Source: JBKBUF01 sp046290815 (GTDB lineage Bacteria; Bacteroidota; Bacteroidia; Cytophagales; Cytophagaceae). From it: 64,000 bases of DNA. The number at the start of each line of letters is the position of its first letter. Position 1 is the first letter of the stretch. The position numbers were made by a program, and so were the translations under genes. This document shows, in pieces, positions 44,747-53,313 of the stretch. The stretch lies in contig JBKBUF010000027.1 in the NCBI GenBank assembly GCA_046290815.1, positions 1 through 64,000 on the forward strand, given 5' to 3'. Under the pieces are notes generated by a model that made no database searches, was not told the origin of the DNA, and was given only the letters and a program-made list of their open reading frames with translations.

Positions 44747-45811
44747 ATGGGAGAGAGTTTTATTTCAAAAAAGATAACTAAAATATTGATCCATCTGCTC
44801 GGATGGTTATGCTTTTTGTTTTATCCGTTCTTTTTAGGACTTCCTTTCAGAGAAGATCTTTTATCAAAATTTTTCTTGCATACCATTTTACTTGCAGGCT
44901 TCTTTTACCTCAACAGTCATGTATTAGTGCCGAAGTTTCTTACTACCAGAAAATTCAGCTACTACCTGGCATTTACAATTTTTATCATTTCTGTAATTGT
45001 TTTTATAAACTACTATTTCAAAGGGATTCTTGAGATGGACAGCAAGGATTTTCCTTTAAAAGAAATAAATAAAAACTTTTCTTATATGAGTGATGATGCG
45101 AAGATAGTTTCCCGATCCGTAATTTCTTCTTTGTTTATTCTTGCCGTAAGTATTAGTTATAGCTTATTATCGGAATATTTCAAAAATGAGAGAAGGAAGA
45201 AGGAAATAGAAAACCAGCACTTGAGTTCTGAACTTTCCTTTTTGAAGTCCCAGGTAAGTCCTCACTTTCTTTTTAACACCCTAAACAATATATACTCCCT
45301 TACATTAAATAATTCTGAAGCATCAGGGGCCATACTGAAACTATCGGAACTTTTACGATATATGCTTTATGAGTCGGATGAAAAGGAAGTTAGCCTTGCA
45401 AAAGAAGTAAAGTATCTCCAAAACTACATAGAGTTACAAAAGATGAGAATCAAGAAAGAGGTTAATATACATTTAAATATCAGTGGAGATATAGAAAAAG
45501 AAAATATTGCCCCCATGCTGTTGATCCCATTTATTGAAAATGCCTTTAAACATGGTGTACTTTCTTCGGACAAAACTTATATCAGTACCGAAATAAAACT
45601 GGAAGGGAAAATCTTATTAGTATACATAGAAAATAATTGCACCGAAAACACTCAAAAGGATTATGCTTCAGGTATTGGACTTACAAATGTTAAGCGAAGG
45701 CTGGAATTATTATACCCTGAAAAACACTGGTTGAAGGTCGAAAGGTCAGAATCAAAATTTATCGTAAAACTGAAAATAAATCTTGGCAATGATGAGATGC
45801 ATAGCAATTGA
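44747..45811 (+). CDS. LytS-type sensor histidine kinase
   Basis: A 354-residue kinase from the ATG at 44747. Four membrane helices occupy residues 10-150. A short coiled coil precedes the His_kinase domain: SFLKSQVSPHFLFNTLNNIYSL contains the phospho-accepting His of the LytS/YehU class. The ATPase part (NAFKHGVLSS, then SGIGLTNVKRRLELLY) keeps the N and G boxes. No extracytoplasmic sensing domain is evident, so the membrane bundle is likely to sense. Its stop overlaps the response regulator start by 23 bp. Confidence 0.88.
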   Translation: MGESFISKKITKILIHLLGWLCFLFYPFFLGLPFREDLLSKFFLHTILLAGFFYLNSHVLVPKFLTTRKFSYYLAFTIFIISVIVFINYYFKGILEMDSKDFPLKEINKNFSYMSDDAKIVSRSVISSLFILAVSISYSLLSEYFKNERRKKEIENQHLSSELSFLKSQVSPHFLFNTLNNIYSLTLNNSEASGAILKLSELLRYMLYESDEKEVSLAKEVKYLQNYIELQKMRIKKEVNIHLNISGDIEKENIAPMLLIPFIENAFKHGVLSSDKTYISTEIKLEGKILLVYIENNCTENTQKDYASGIGLTNVKRRLELLYPEKHWLKVERSESKFIVKLKINLGNDEMHSN

Positions 45812-46484
45812 CGACGAGCCATTAGCATTGGATGTCATTAAAAACTACATGGAGAAAATTCCTTTTGCAGAATTGTCGGGAATATTTGGCAGTGCACCGG
45901 ATGCAGCAGCATATATTTCAGCCGAAGAGCCCGACCTCATCTTTCTGGATATTCAAATGCCGGAAATTTCAGGGATCCAATTTTTGAAAAGTTTGGCAAA
46001 TCCTCCAATAGTTATTTTCACTACTGCTTATGAAAAATTTGCTTTGGAAGGATTTGAACTCAATGTGACGGATTATTTATTGAAGCCCTTTTCATTTGAA
46101 AGATTTTTTAAAGCTGTTTCTAAAGCTCACGAAATTTACTCACTTAAAAAAAGTTCCATTCCAGATGATGAAAAAGATTACTTTTTTGTAAAAAGCGATT
46201 ACCAGCAGCTTAAAATAAATTTCAGAGATATTATCTACGTAGAAGGCCTCAAAGATTACGTCAAAATCTTTACCGGTCCCAAACCGATACTAGCCCATTC
46301 AAATCTGAAAGGCATGGAAAGCAAATTACCTGCATCGAAATTTTTAAGAGTTCACAAATCTTATATAATATCAATTGAAAAAATAGAGGCCGTTCAGAAA
46401 TCAATGATCAGAGTGAGTGGCGTGGAAATACCGGTAGGTGAAATGTATAAAGCAGTCGTTGAGGACTTACTAAAACAAAAGTAA
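45789..46484 (+). CDS. LytTR-family response regulator
   Basis: A 231-residue protein (ATG at 45789 or 45792; the frame opens with TTG at 45783). Residues 1-120 are a receiver domain with AIDDEPLA (acidic pocket), DLIFLDIQMPEISG (phospho-acceptor Asp) and YLLKPFSFERF (conserved Lys). Residues 135-231 form a LytTR DNA-binding domain (FVKSDYQQLKINFRDIIYVEGLKDYVKI ... FLRVHKSYIIS). It pairs with the overlapping kinase gene. A strong terminator lies 230 bp downstream. Confidence 0.9.
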   Translation: MMRCIAIDDEPLALDVIKNYMEKIPFAELSGIFGSAPDAAAYISAEEPDLIFLDIQMPEISGIQFLKSLANPPIVIFTTAYEKFALEGFELNVTDYLLKPFSFERFFKAVSKAHEIYSLKKSSIPDDEKDYFFVKSDYQQLKINFRDIIYVEGLKDYVKIFTGPKPILAHSNLKGMESKLPASKFLRVHKSYIISIEKIEAVQKSMIRVSGVEIPVGEMYKAVVEDLLKQK

Positions 46485-46803
46485 CTAATTCTCACTTTCA
46501 CGACCAAAACTTTGCCTCAAGGTTAAGGATAGACCTTGAATAATACCTACAAATTATCCCCTACGTCTTTACTTTTTGCCTGTTGGTATAAGCTTTTTAT
46601 TTTCATAAAATTATACAAGCTGTTTTGTGGTTAAGCTTATAATTAAACAGAAAATCAAAACACAAGACAAACAATTTCATTTTTTCATCGACATTTTTTT
46701 TGGGAATACAGTGAGGCAGGCGGTGTGCGCCTGCCTATTTTTTGACTGGGATTTCAAGTTTAATTTGATTGACAGGATTGACAAAATGAATTTCGGCAAG
46801 ATG
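46485..46803. other. Intergenic region with terminator only
   Basis: This 319-bp gap between the response regulator and the convergent DUF3667 gene holds a single clear signal, the hairpin at 46714. A short open frame crossing it has no coding character or start context. I see no RNA gene or repeat. Confidence 0.5.
46714..46744 (+). terminator. Intrinsic terminator of LytTR operon
   Basis: AGGCAGGCG and CGCCTGCCT form a perfect 9-bp stem with a 5-nt loop, followed by A and a run of T. It also lies in the gap before the convergent DUF3667 gene. Confidence 0.85.
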
Positions 46804-47613
46804 TTACATTGCCAACAAGGCTCCTATGATTGAAAAGACAATTGCAATAGAGAACAGGCTGAAAAATATTCCGTACAATAAGATAGAATTTACTACTCTT
46901 AAGATACCGGAATTCCCATATACCGGTTTTATAGAAAGATAAAAATAGATCAGTGTAGTACTGATACCGATAAATACTGCAATATCTTTATTGATCATAT
47001 ACAACGGCAAACAGAGAGTATCACGAAGAAATCCGAATGACATAAAGTACAAACAAAATATAAGGTGTTCTATATAAAATCTGCCTTTTTTGAAATAGTA
47101 CAATTTAAGAACAAAAGCAAAAATAAAGATGATAAAATAAAGGCTTATGGAAAAAGCGTTGTTGGCCGCAAGATTCAGCTCATGGAAAAAGGCTTCCTGT
47201 GTAATTCCGGACTTCTGAATTTTAGTTTGAAGAACATTGTTTACCCAATCAATATTTCCCAACTGCAGAAGATAACTACTTTCAATTGGAGAATAATTAT
47301 CGAAGAAAGAATATACCAGAAAGTTAACAGTGATAATTACCAGGTAGAGTTTAACAGGACTAATGTAAGTACGCTGCTTTCCACTTATGTAATCTATGGT
47401 AAGTTTTCCAGGTTTTAGGACAAGCAGTTTTAATGTATTGAATATTTTAGAATCAAAATCAAAAAGATCATCTGCGAACTCTTTGCTGAACTCTTTTATG
47501 TTGAAGTCCTGACGGTCAAATTTTTTTTGACCGCAGTGATTACAATATAAGCCATCGAAATCTTTTGAGCAGTTATAGCAAGGTTCAGGCTGTCCGGCCA
47601 CGATATTATTCAT
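46804..47613 (-). CDS. DUF3667 membrane protein with zinc-ribbon N-terminus
   Basis: A 269-residue protein (ATG at 47613; GTG one codon upstream). The first 40 residues carry two CxxC pairs (CYNCSKDFDGLYCNHCGQK), a zinc ribbon. After an amphipathic DFDSKIFNTLKLLVLKPGKLTIDYISGKQRTYISPVKLY segment, typical of DUF3667, there are about five membrane helices (95-115, 155-180, 185-205, 215-235, 240-268). The family is widespread in Bacteroidota with no known function. Confidence 0.78.
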   Translation of the reverse strand: MNNIVAGQPEPCYNCSKDFDGLYCNHCGQKKFDRQDFNIKEFSKEFADDLFDFDSKIFNTLKLLVLKPGKLTIDYISGKQRTYISPVKLYLVIITVNFLVYSFFDNYSPIESSYLLQLGNIDWVNNVLQTKIQKSGITQEAFFHELNLAANNAFSISLYFIIFIFAFVLKLYYFKKGRFYIEHLIFCLYFMSFGFLRDTLCLPLYMINKDIAVFIGISTTLIYFYLSIKPVYGNSGILRVVNSILLYGIFFSLFSIAIVFSIIGALLAM

Positions 47614-47685
47614 CACTAATTAATAAAACCACATTGAATTTACGATTTTTTCTTGTGGTAAGCTAAGAAATCAGAGTTAGGTACG

Positions 47686-47714
47686 AAAAAAAATCCCGCA
47701 GTGATTGCGGGATT
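47686..47714 (-). terminator. Intrinsic terminator of T9SS cargo gene
   Basis: On the minus strand AATCCCGCA pairs with TGCGGGATT (9 bp) around a 5-nt loop and is followed by a T run. It starts about 30 bp after the stop of the cargo gene. Confidence 0.88.
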
Positions 47715-47744
47715 TCAAATATTATGATTTGATGCACAAAAACA

Positions 47745-48656
47745 TTAATTCTTCACAAACATTCTGCTGCTTTTTGTTCCGTCAGTATAGTTAACAATTA
47801 AAGTATAAACTCCATTGTTCAGGGAAGATACATTAATGGTAGAATTATTGACTTCAAAAGATACCGTTTTACCTAAAGCATCAGAAAAAATCACCGAGGA
47901 AACAGATTTTTCTGTGGTTAAAGTCATAACAGAGCTTGCAGGGTTAGGATAAATATTCATGGTTTTATCCTCGATTGCGCTGTTAACGCCGGTAATCACT
48001 GGTGTTCCATAAGCTGTTACAAAATTCGTCATCATATCTATAGTAAACACAGGATAAACCATTGGACTTACTACATACCAACTATAAGCAGTTACGACGT
48101 TGTCCGTTTTGGAAACTAATCTGGCAACATTGTTATAGGTTCCTATCGGAGTTTTAATTGTTCCATAAGCATCGTAATGGTTAGTGGATGTTTTAGGTGT
48201 TCCATTCTCAGGTGTATAAGAATCATCTACTGATTCATTGTAATTTAAGGGAAAAGTCAGATAAACTCTTGAATCAGTATATTTCACTCCGTCTCCTCCG
48301 CCGATATTATCACCAAGACTTTCTAATTTGTCTGCTGATAAAATATAGTAATTGTATCTTTTGCCAACTATTGGTGCATCTAACTCCCAAGCATAATTTG
48401 AGCTTGGATAATCACCACCATTTGGGGTAGACGCAGGGTTAAGGATTTTTAAAGTACCTCCGGGAGACATGGTAAGACTTGAAAAATCCCAGTTTTGGTC
48501 AGCACCTGCAGGACCTGGATTGGGACCAAACACCATTGTCGCAGAAAAAGGTGCCGAAAATCCTATTGGGGGCATCTTATCCCTTTCGATAACAGGCTGA
48601 GCAAGTGCTGCAGATAAAACAATTGATGCAAAAAATGATAGTAATAGTTTTTTCAT
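47745..48656 (-). CDS. Secreted protein with T9SS sorting domain
   Basis: A 303-residue protein with a textbook signal peptide (MKKLLLSFFASIVLSAALAQ). Residues 20-215 form an all-beta secreted domain with no catalytic motif I recognise; ADQNWDFSSLT and 'YNYYILSADKLESLG' recur in Bacteroidota exoproteins annotated only as hypothetical. The last 75 residues are a type-A sorting domain (MNIYPNPASSVMTLT ... GVYTLIVNYTDGTKSSRMFVKN). It should be exported through T9SS and attached to the surface or released. It has its own terminator. Confidence 0.85.
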   Translation of the reverse strand: MKKLLLSFFASIVLSAALAQPVIERDKMPPIGFSAPFSATMVFGPNPGPAGADQNWDFSSLTMSPGGTLKILNPASTPNGGDYPSSNYAWELDAPIVGKRYNYYILSADKLESLGDNIGGGDGVKYTDSRVYLTFPLNYNESVDDSYTPENGTPKTSTNHYDAYGTIKTPIGTYNNVARLVSKTDNVVTAYSWYVVSPMVYPVFTIDMMTNFVTAYGTPVITGVNSAIEDKTMNIYPNPASSVMTLTTEKSVSSVIFSDALGKTVSFEVNNSTINVSSLNNGVYTLIVNYTDGTKSSRMFVKN

Positions 48657-48712
48657 AGGAGTTTTATATTTTTTCCTTTAAATATACAATAAAAATACTT
48701 TTTAAGCAAAAA

Positions 48713-49330
48713 TTATCTCCGATGCAGCTTAAACGCAATATTTCTTCCCTGCCCCTGCATAATGGCGAGATTTATCCAGCATAAAGCCATTTTTTCAAGC
48801 AATTCCACCTTATCATCACCACCGAAATCAATACAGGAACCGAATCCGATATCATTGGAAAGGTTTTCCGCTATTTGTTTTGCTTTTTTGCTGTTTCCTG
48901 CCATAAACATATCTATTGCCACATCCCCATAAACAGGGTCGGCCATATTTTCATAGCCCGTAGTATTAAAGCATTTCACTACATGCTCGGCACCGGCGAT
49001 TGCCTTCAGAGCATGAAATGCGGTAGCGTATGGTTCAGGTTTTACTCTTACGGCATTCGTGGCATCAATGATCACCTGCTTTGTATCTTTGATTAAAAGT
49101 CCGGCTATTTCAGTTGCTGCATCTGCAGGGGTAGTAATCACTATGATGTCGGCACTTTTTAATGCGTCTTTAAGACCAGCCATATGACTTCCTTTCACCT
49201 TTTCAGCTGCAGCCATGGCTTTTGCAGAATGAGGATCGCGTACTCCGAAAGTAATTTTATGACCGGCTTTTGCCCAGCCTGTAGCTAAAGCAGTACCTAC
49301 ATTGCCGGAACCGATGATTGAAATGTTCAT
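48713..49330 (-). CDS. NADP-dependent F420 oxidoreductase-like protein
   Basis: A 205-residue protein from the ATG at 49330 (frame open to 49360), since MNISIIGSGNVGTALATGWAKAGH is the standard Rossmann start with GxGxxG. It continues with TFGVRDP (NADP-type second strand), DIIVITTPADA and VKCFNTTGYENMADPVYG, as in the F420-dependent NADP reductase-like family (also called NADPH-dependent F420 reductase domain). Bacteroidota lack F420, so it probably reduces another substrate with NADPH. Single gene between two T9SS cargo genes. Confidence 0.82.
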   Translation of the reverse strand: MNISIIGSGNVGTALATGWAKAGHKITFGVRDPHSAKAMAAAEKVKGSHMAGLKDALKSADIIVITTPADAATEIAGLLIKDTKQVIIDATNAVRVKPEPYATAFHALKAIAGAEHVVKCFNTTGYENMADPVYGDVAIDMFMAGNSKKAKQIAENLSNDIGFGSCIDFGGDDKVELLEKMALCWINLAIMQGQGRNIAFKLHRR

Positions 49331-49413
49331 AGCAGATAAATTTTGGATAGAAATATACAAAATAAAGCATGAACCAAATAACTAATGGAATCATTATAAA
49401 TAATCTTTTAAAC

Positions 49414-49438
49414 AAAAAAGGCACTCCAATGGAGTGCC
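49414..49438 (-). terminator. Intrinsic terminator of SBBP/MBG cargo gene
   Basis: GGCACTCC and GGAGTGCC form a perfect 8-bp stem with a 3-nt loop; on the minus strand it ends in six T. It starts 25 bp after the stop of the cargo gene at 49464. Confidence 0.88.
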
Positions 49439-49463
49439 CCAAAAATTATATATGAATAAAAGA

Positions 49464-52130
49464 TTATTTCCTGATAAAAGGGAGATACTTTATCCCATAT
49501 TCAGTCATAAGTTTAATAATGTAATGACCCGAATCAAAGCCGGTAAGATCAACAGTGATAATCTGATTGTTAAGTACAAAAGGAACATTTGTGGATTTTC
49601 CCATAACATCTGTTACTACCACCGCTGCGGGCTTACCATTATTATCATTTCCAGAGATATAGATTACATCTGACTCTGTAGGATTTGGAAAAACCGAAAC
49701 AATATTATTTTGAGAGTGATCTGCGCCTGTGGCAATGTCAATAGTAAGGATTTCACTAGCCGTTCCGAAATAATTCTGATGTGCAATTTCAGCATATACA
49801 GAATACATACCCGGGTTGACAGGTAATTCATCCGATCCATTGTATGTTATATGGTATTGAAGATCTTCAGGAGATGTAATGACTGTAACCGCTTTAGGAG
49901 TACCGTCAAAAGTTTGTTGCAGATTAGAAAAATAAATATCAGCCGGAGCCTTTGTAATTTTCAACACTCCATTTACAAAAGTAAAATCATAATTATTATC
50001 TAATCCACCAGAAAATGAAATTACATAATCTCCAGTATTGCTTAAAGCATTGGCAGATGTATTTATTTGAGGCAATTCATCAAGCACTTGATCTGATTCT
50101 GCATTTACGAATCCGGATATCTCAAAAGTAAGTTCTGGAATCTGAAATCCAAAAATTTTGGTCTTATTATCTGCTGTTACAGTAAGCATTTTTTTATTTA
50201 TGGTAAGGACTATCTCCTTACTTGAAGAAATGTAATTATCATCTTCCAATACCACCGCAGAAATATTCACTGTTCCTGCATTTAAAATCCTAATTTCAGA
50301 ACCAGACAATTCTACCTGGCCTGTACCACCCGGGAGAACTTCATAATATATATCACCGGTAGAATTGGAAGACGCTAATAGAGTGAATGGAACATCTCCA
50401 TATGTTTTAGATATGTTATCAAATATTATTTCAGGATATTCTTTTACTGTAACCATTGAAGTCAATTCTTCACCTTCTCCGCATTCATTAAATGCAAGTA
50501 CATTAATAGTTCCGTTTGCAGCATTCTGATCTATATTTACAATTACTGTATTTGTGCCCTCACCGGAAACAATCACAAAACCCTCCGGAAACTCCCAGGC
50601 AAAAACAACTCCTGGTATACTTTTCACTTTAAAGACAACATCAGACTGATTCCTCAAAACTGATAAAGGAAAATTCAATTTCTCAGGTTTTACAGGAAGA
50701 TTACATATCGAGAGCAGGAAACCATCGTTATTCGGAAACCCATTAGTTGAAGGAGAAGTAAATAAAGCTGCTCCTGCAGTCGGATCAAGATCTATTGTTT
50801 CCTGAAAACTACCGGCAAGATAAATCTTGTCTTCAGATGCTATTATACCGTATAAAAATTCCCTTTTTGTTCCACCGATTGTAAAATGAGCAATATACTT
50901 TCCGTCACTAGTATACCTGGCATAGAAAATATCATCTTCCCCATGAGAACCTGATACTGCCAATCCCAGTCCGGCATCAAAATCGATAGTAGTACTAAAC
51001 TTCCCTGCCAGATGTATCTCATTATTTGAAAAATCGATCTTCTGAATGTGTGCATTAGAATAATTGCCATTGGGTTCTTTAAAACTAATAATCCAGTTAT
51101 AGTTGCCGGATGCATCATATTTTGCAAGGAATGCCACTTCACCAACAACAGACAAATTTGCCACTGAAGCCGAAGGATCAAAATCAGTAGTACCCATAGT
51201 TCTGCCCCCTATAAAAATATTCAATGACTCATCTATTCTGACAGATAAAATATCAACTATAAAATCACTGTTTATTACCTTTCCCCAGGCGAAACTTCCC
51301 TCAGAATTATATTTTGCAAAAAACGAAGAGTTGACTCCCGTACGGCTTACTTCAAAAACCTCCTGTGAAGGGTCCAAATCAATCTTTGCACTGGGGAAAC
51401 TTGCAGCGAGTAATACGTTTCCTGACAGATCCAATTCAATAGAGCCGAAATTTTCAAGACCTGAACCTCCAAACCCATGCCCCCAAAGAAAATCTCCTGT
51501 AGCATTATATTTTGCCAAAAATACATCTACACTTCCGTAGGCAGGAGTTGTAGTCACACCTGCACCGGGATCCAGATCAATTGCACCCGAATAATTTCCG
51601 GCAAGGAAAATATCACCATTCTTATCGGACAATATTTTCAGATCAACATTTACCAGTTGTGCACTTATAAACTTGCCCCAAATTAAAGAAGCATCAGGGG
51701 CATATTTTGCCATAAAGAATCCATTTGATGTAGAAGGTTTTAAAACTTCATTGGAGAAATCAATATCAAAATTAGATGATGCATAATATCCTGCGACAAG
51801 AATATTGTTATCCTTATCAATAGTTAAATCCATAGGACCACCGTTACCTGATTCAAATGTTTTAAAAAAAATTTCTGTACCAACAGAATTGTTTTTTGCT
51901 AAATAACCTCTTCCCTGTTTGTCACCAACAGTAAGGATAGTGCCATCAGTTGACTTATCAGCCTGTCTTACCCTCTCCCCGCTACCCTCCCCGGCAACAA
52001 CAGATGCCCATTTAAAATTAAACTGTGCATGAGCATTCGTTATTCCGAATAGCAAGAGCATGAAAAAAATTATGCTTCGAATATTTTTACAAAAAATATT
52101 AAAACTGTTTGCTTGTAGATTATTATTCAT
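49464..52130 (-). CDS. Large T9SS-secreted protein with SBBP-like and MBG repeats
   Basis: An 888-residue protein. The signal peptide is preceded by a 20-residue polar extension (hydrophobic residues 19-35, cleavage after AHAQ). Residues 40-465 contain about seven beta-propeller-like repeats of the SBBP/'IDLDPGAG' type (GNxLLA..F..xIDLDP..G..). A spacer with an Ig/PKD-like region follows, then MBG-type domains (about 565-810: KTYGDVPFTLLA, NKKMLTVTADNKTKIFG, NYDFTFVNGVLKITKA). The end is a type-A sorting domain (VFPNPTESDVIYISG ... GHYIIKLMTEYGIKYLPFIRK). Large adhesin-like surface proteins of this kind are common in gliding Bacteroidota. Its upstream region has a TAGG ... CAATACT element like other cargo genes here. 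Confidence 0.85.
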   Translation of the reverse strand: MNNNLQANSFNIFCKNIRSIIFFMLLLFGITNAHAQFNFKWASVVAGEGSGERVRQADKSTDGTILTVGDKQGRGYLAKNNSVGTEIFFKTFESGNGGPMDLTIDKDNNILVAGYYASSNFDIDFSNEVLKPSTSNGFFMAKYAPDASLIWGKFISAQLVNVDLKILSDKNGDIFLAGNYSGAIDLDPGAGVTTTPAYGSVDVFLAKYNATGDFLWGHGFGGSGLENFGSIELDLSGNVLLAASFPSAKIDLDPSQEVFEVSRTGVNSSFFAKYNSEGSFAWGKVINSDFIVDILSVRIDESLNIFIGGRTMGTTDFDPSASVANLSVVGEVAFLAKYDASGNYNWIISFKEPNGNYSNAHIQKIDFSNNEIHLAGKFSTTIDFDAGLGLAVSGSHGEDDIFYARYTSDGKYIAHFTIGGTKREFLYGIIASEDKIYLAGSFQETIDLDPTAGAALFTSPSTNGFPNNDGFLLSICNLPVKPEKLNFPLSVLRNQSDVVFKVKSIPGVVFAWEFPEGFVIVSGEGTNTVIVNIDQNAANGTINVLAFNECGEGEELTSMVTVKEYPEIIFDNISKTYGDVPFTLLASSNSTGDIYYEVLPGGTGQVELSGSEIRILNAGTVNISAVVLEDDNYISSSKEIVLTINKKMLTVTADNKTKIFGFQIPELTFEISGFVNAESDQVLDELPQINTSANALSNTGDYVISFSGGLDNNYDFTFVNGVLKITKAPADIYFSNLQQTFDGTPKAVTVITSPEDLQYHITYNGSDELPVNPGMYSVYAEIAHQNYFGTASEILTIDIATGADHSQNNIVSVFPNPTESDVIYISGNDNNGKPAAVVVTDVMGKSTNVPFVLNNQIITVDLTGFDSGHYIIKLMTEYGIKYLPFIRK

Positions 52131-52225
52131 ACGTGTTCTATGTTTTAATTAATAATCAAAACTATCAGATTATAATAGAAATTTAAATAGGATTCAATAC
52201 TCAAATTATATAGGTAGTGCTACCC

Positions 52226-52263
52226 AAAAAAAAGCTTTCCCGAATTGGATCAGGAAAGCTTTT
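52226..52263 (-). terminator. Intrinsic terminator of FnIII cargo gene
   Basis: On the minus strand AAAAGCTTTCC pairs with GGAAAGCTTTT (11 bp) around a 12-nt loop, then T residues. It lies about 24 bp after the stop of the gene at 52287. Confidence 0.85.
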
Positions 52264-52286
52264 CATTAAATTAGTTATGTGATAGG

Positions 52287-53162
52287 TTATTTAACAACAA
52301 GCTTATCCTTTTTTAGGAGACCATTTCCATCGCTGCAAATAAGGAAGTAGATTCCTGATTTTAATTCGCTCAGATTAATTACATCAGCTGACCCGATTGT
52401 CTTTACAATTTCAATTCTTCCTTCCAACGAAGTAATTTTTATTTCCAGGTTATCAAGTCCATTGTAATTAATATTTAAAGTTTCATAGGCTGGATTTGGA
52501 TAAAATGAAATATCAAAAGACGTACCTAATGAAGAGGAGGTTGTAACAGGAGTTTTTACTTCAACAGTGTCACTTCTGTTATAGAGTCCGGTGAAAAAAT
52601 CTACCACCTCAATAAAATAAAAATAAGTGGTATTAGGCTGCAGTTCATTTTCAGAAAAGGAGGTCTGGTTAAATACGGCATTATTATTTTCATACGGACC
52701 TAGCAAATTATTGGCTCTATAAATTCTGAATACCAGGTTTTGATTCGGCTGGAATGTATAATCCCAGGTCAGGTTTACTTTGGTATCAGAAACAGCAGTA
52801 GCAGTAAGATGTTCTGGTTTTACAGGTCTTGCCCAGGTTGTTTCATGATAAACTTCAGAATAGCTGCTAAACCCGCCTGCAATAAATGAAACAATTCTGT
52901 AATAATACAAAACCCCTTCCTCCAGATCCTGGTCTTCATAATAATCCAATGATGGGGGTACAGGACCAATTATTTGTTGCCAATTTTCTCCATCTAAAGA
53001 CCGCTCAATAAAATATCCGTCTTCATCCTGAGTATCATCAATCCAATAAATACTGATTGAAGAGATAGATGTCGAATTAAGAAAAACATCGTTTGGCGCC
53101 ATTGGTTGTGCAACAGCGGTAAACGAAACAAAAATGAATAGTGCGTAAAAAATTTTTCTCAT
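52287..53162 (-). CDS. T9SS-secreted protein with two fibronectin type III domains
   Basis: A 291-residue protein with a signal peptide (MRKIFYALFIFVSFTAVAQ). Residues 20-108 and 110-205 are fibronectin type III domains (EDGYFIERSLDGENWQQI ... LYYYRIVSFIAGG; and VNLTWDYTF ... TYFYFIEVVD). The C-terminus is a type-A sorting domain (FDISFYPNPAYETLNINY ... SGIYFLICSDGNG). FnIII domains in such proteins usually space or bind, so this is probably a small surface protein rather than an enzyme. It lies between two other cargo genes, each with its own terminator. Confidence 0.88.
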   Translation of the reverse strand: MRKIFYALFIFVSFTAVAQPMAPNDVFLNSTSISSISIYWIDDTQDEDGYFIERSLDGENWQQIIGPVPPSLDYYEDQDLEEGVLYYYRIVSFIAGGFSSYSEVYHETTWARPVKPEHLTATAVSDTKVNLTWDYTFQPNQNLVFRIYRANNLLGPYENNNAVFNQTSFSENELQPNTTYFYFIEVVDFFTGLYNRSDTVEVKTPVTTSSSLGTSFDISFYPNPAYETLNINYNGLDNLEIKITSLEGRIEIVKTIGSADVINLSELKSGIYFLICSDGNGLLKKDKLVVK

Positions 53163-53196
53163 AAAAGTAAAATAAAAATGTATTTAAAAATTTGAC

Positions 53197-53232
53197 AAAA
53201 AAACCCCGGTATGCCTTTAACAGCGATACCGG
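53197..53232 (-). terminator. Intrinsic terminator of GH8 gene
   Basis: On the minus strand CCGGTAT and ATACCGG (7 bp) enclose a 13-nt loop, followed by GG and seven T. It begins about 80 bp after the GH8 stop codon. Confidence 0.75.
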
Positions 53233-53313
53233 AATCCCAATTACTCAAAACACAGTACAATATTAATTTTTAAAAAATAAAAAGCATCCTGCCTTGACCT
53301 GCTCTAAGGCATT

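Noticed and set aside
46627..46833. 68-residue plus-strand open frame
   Set aside because: It spans the strong terminator hairpin at 46714 and runs into the convergent DUF3667 gene.
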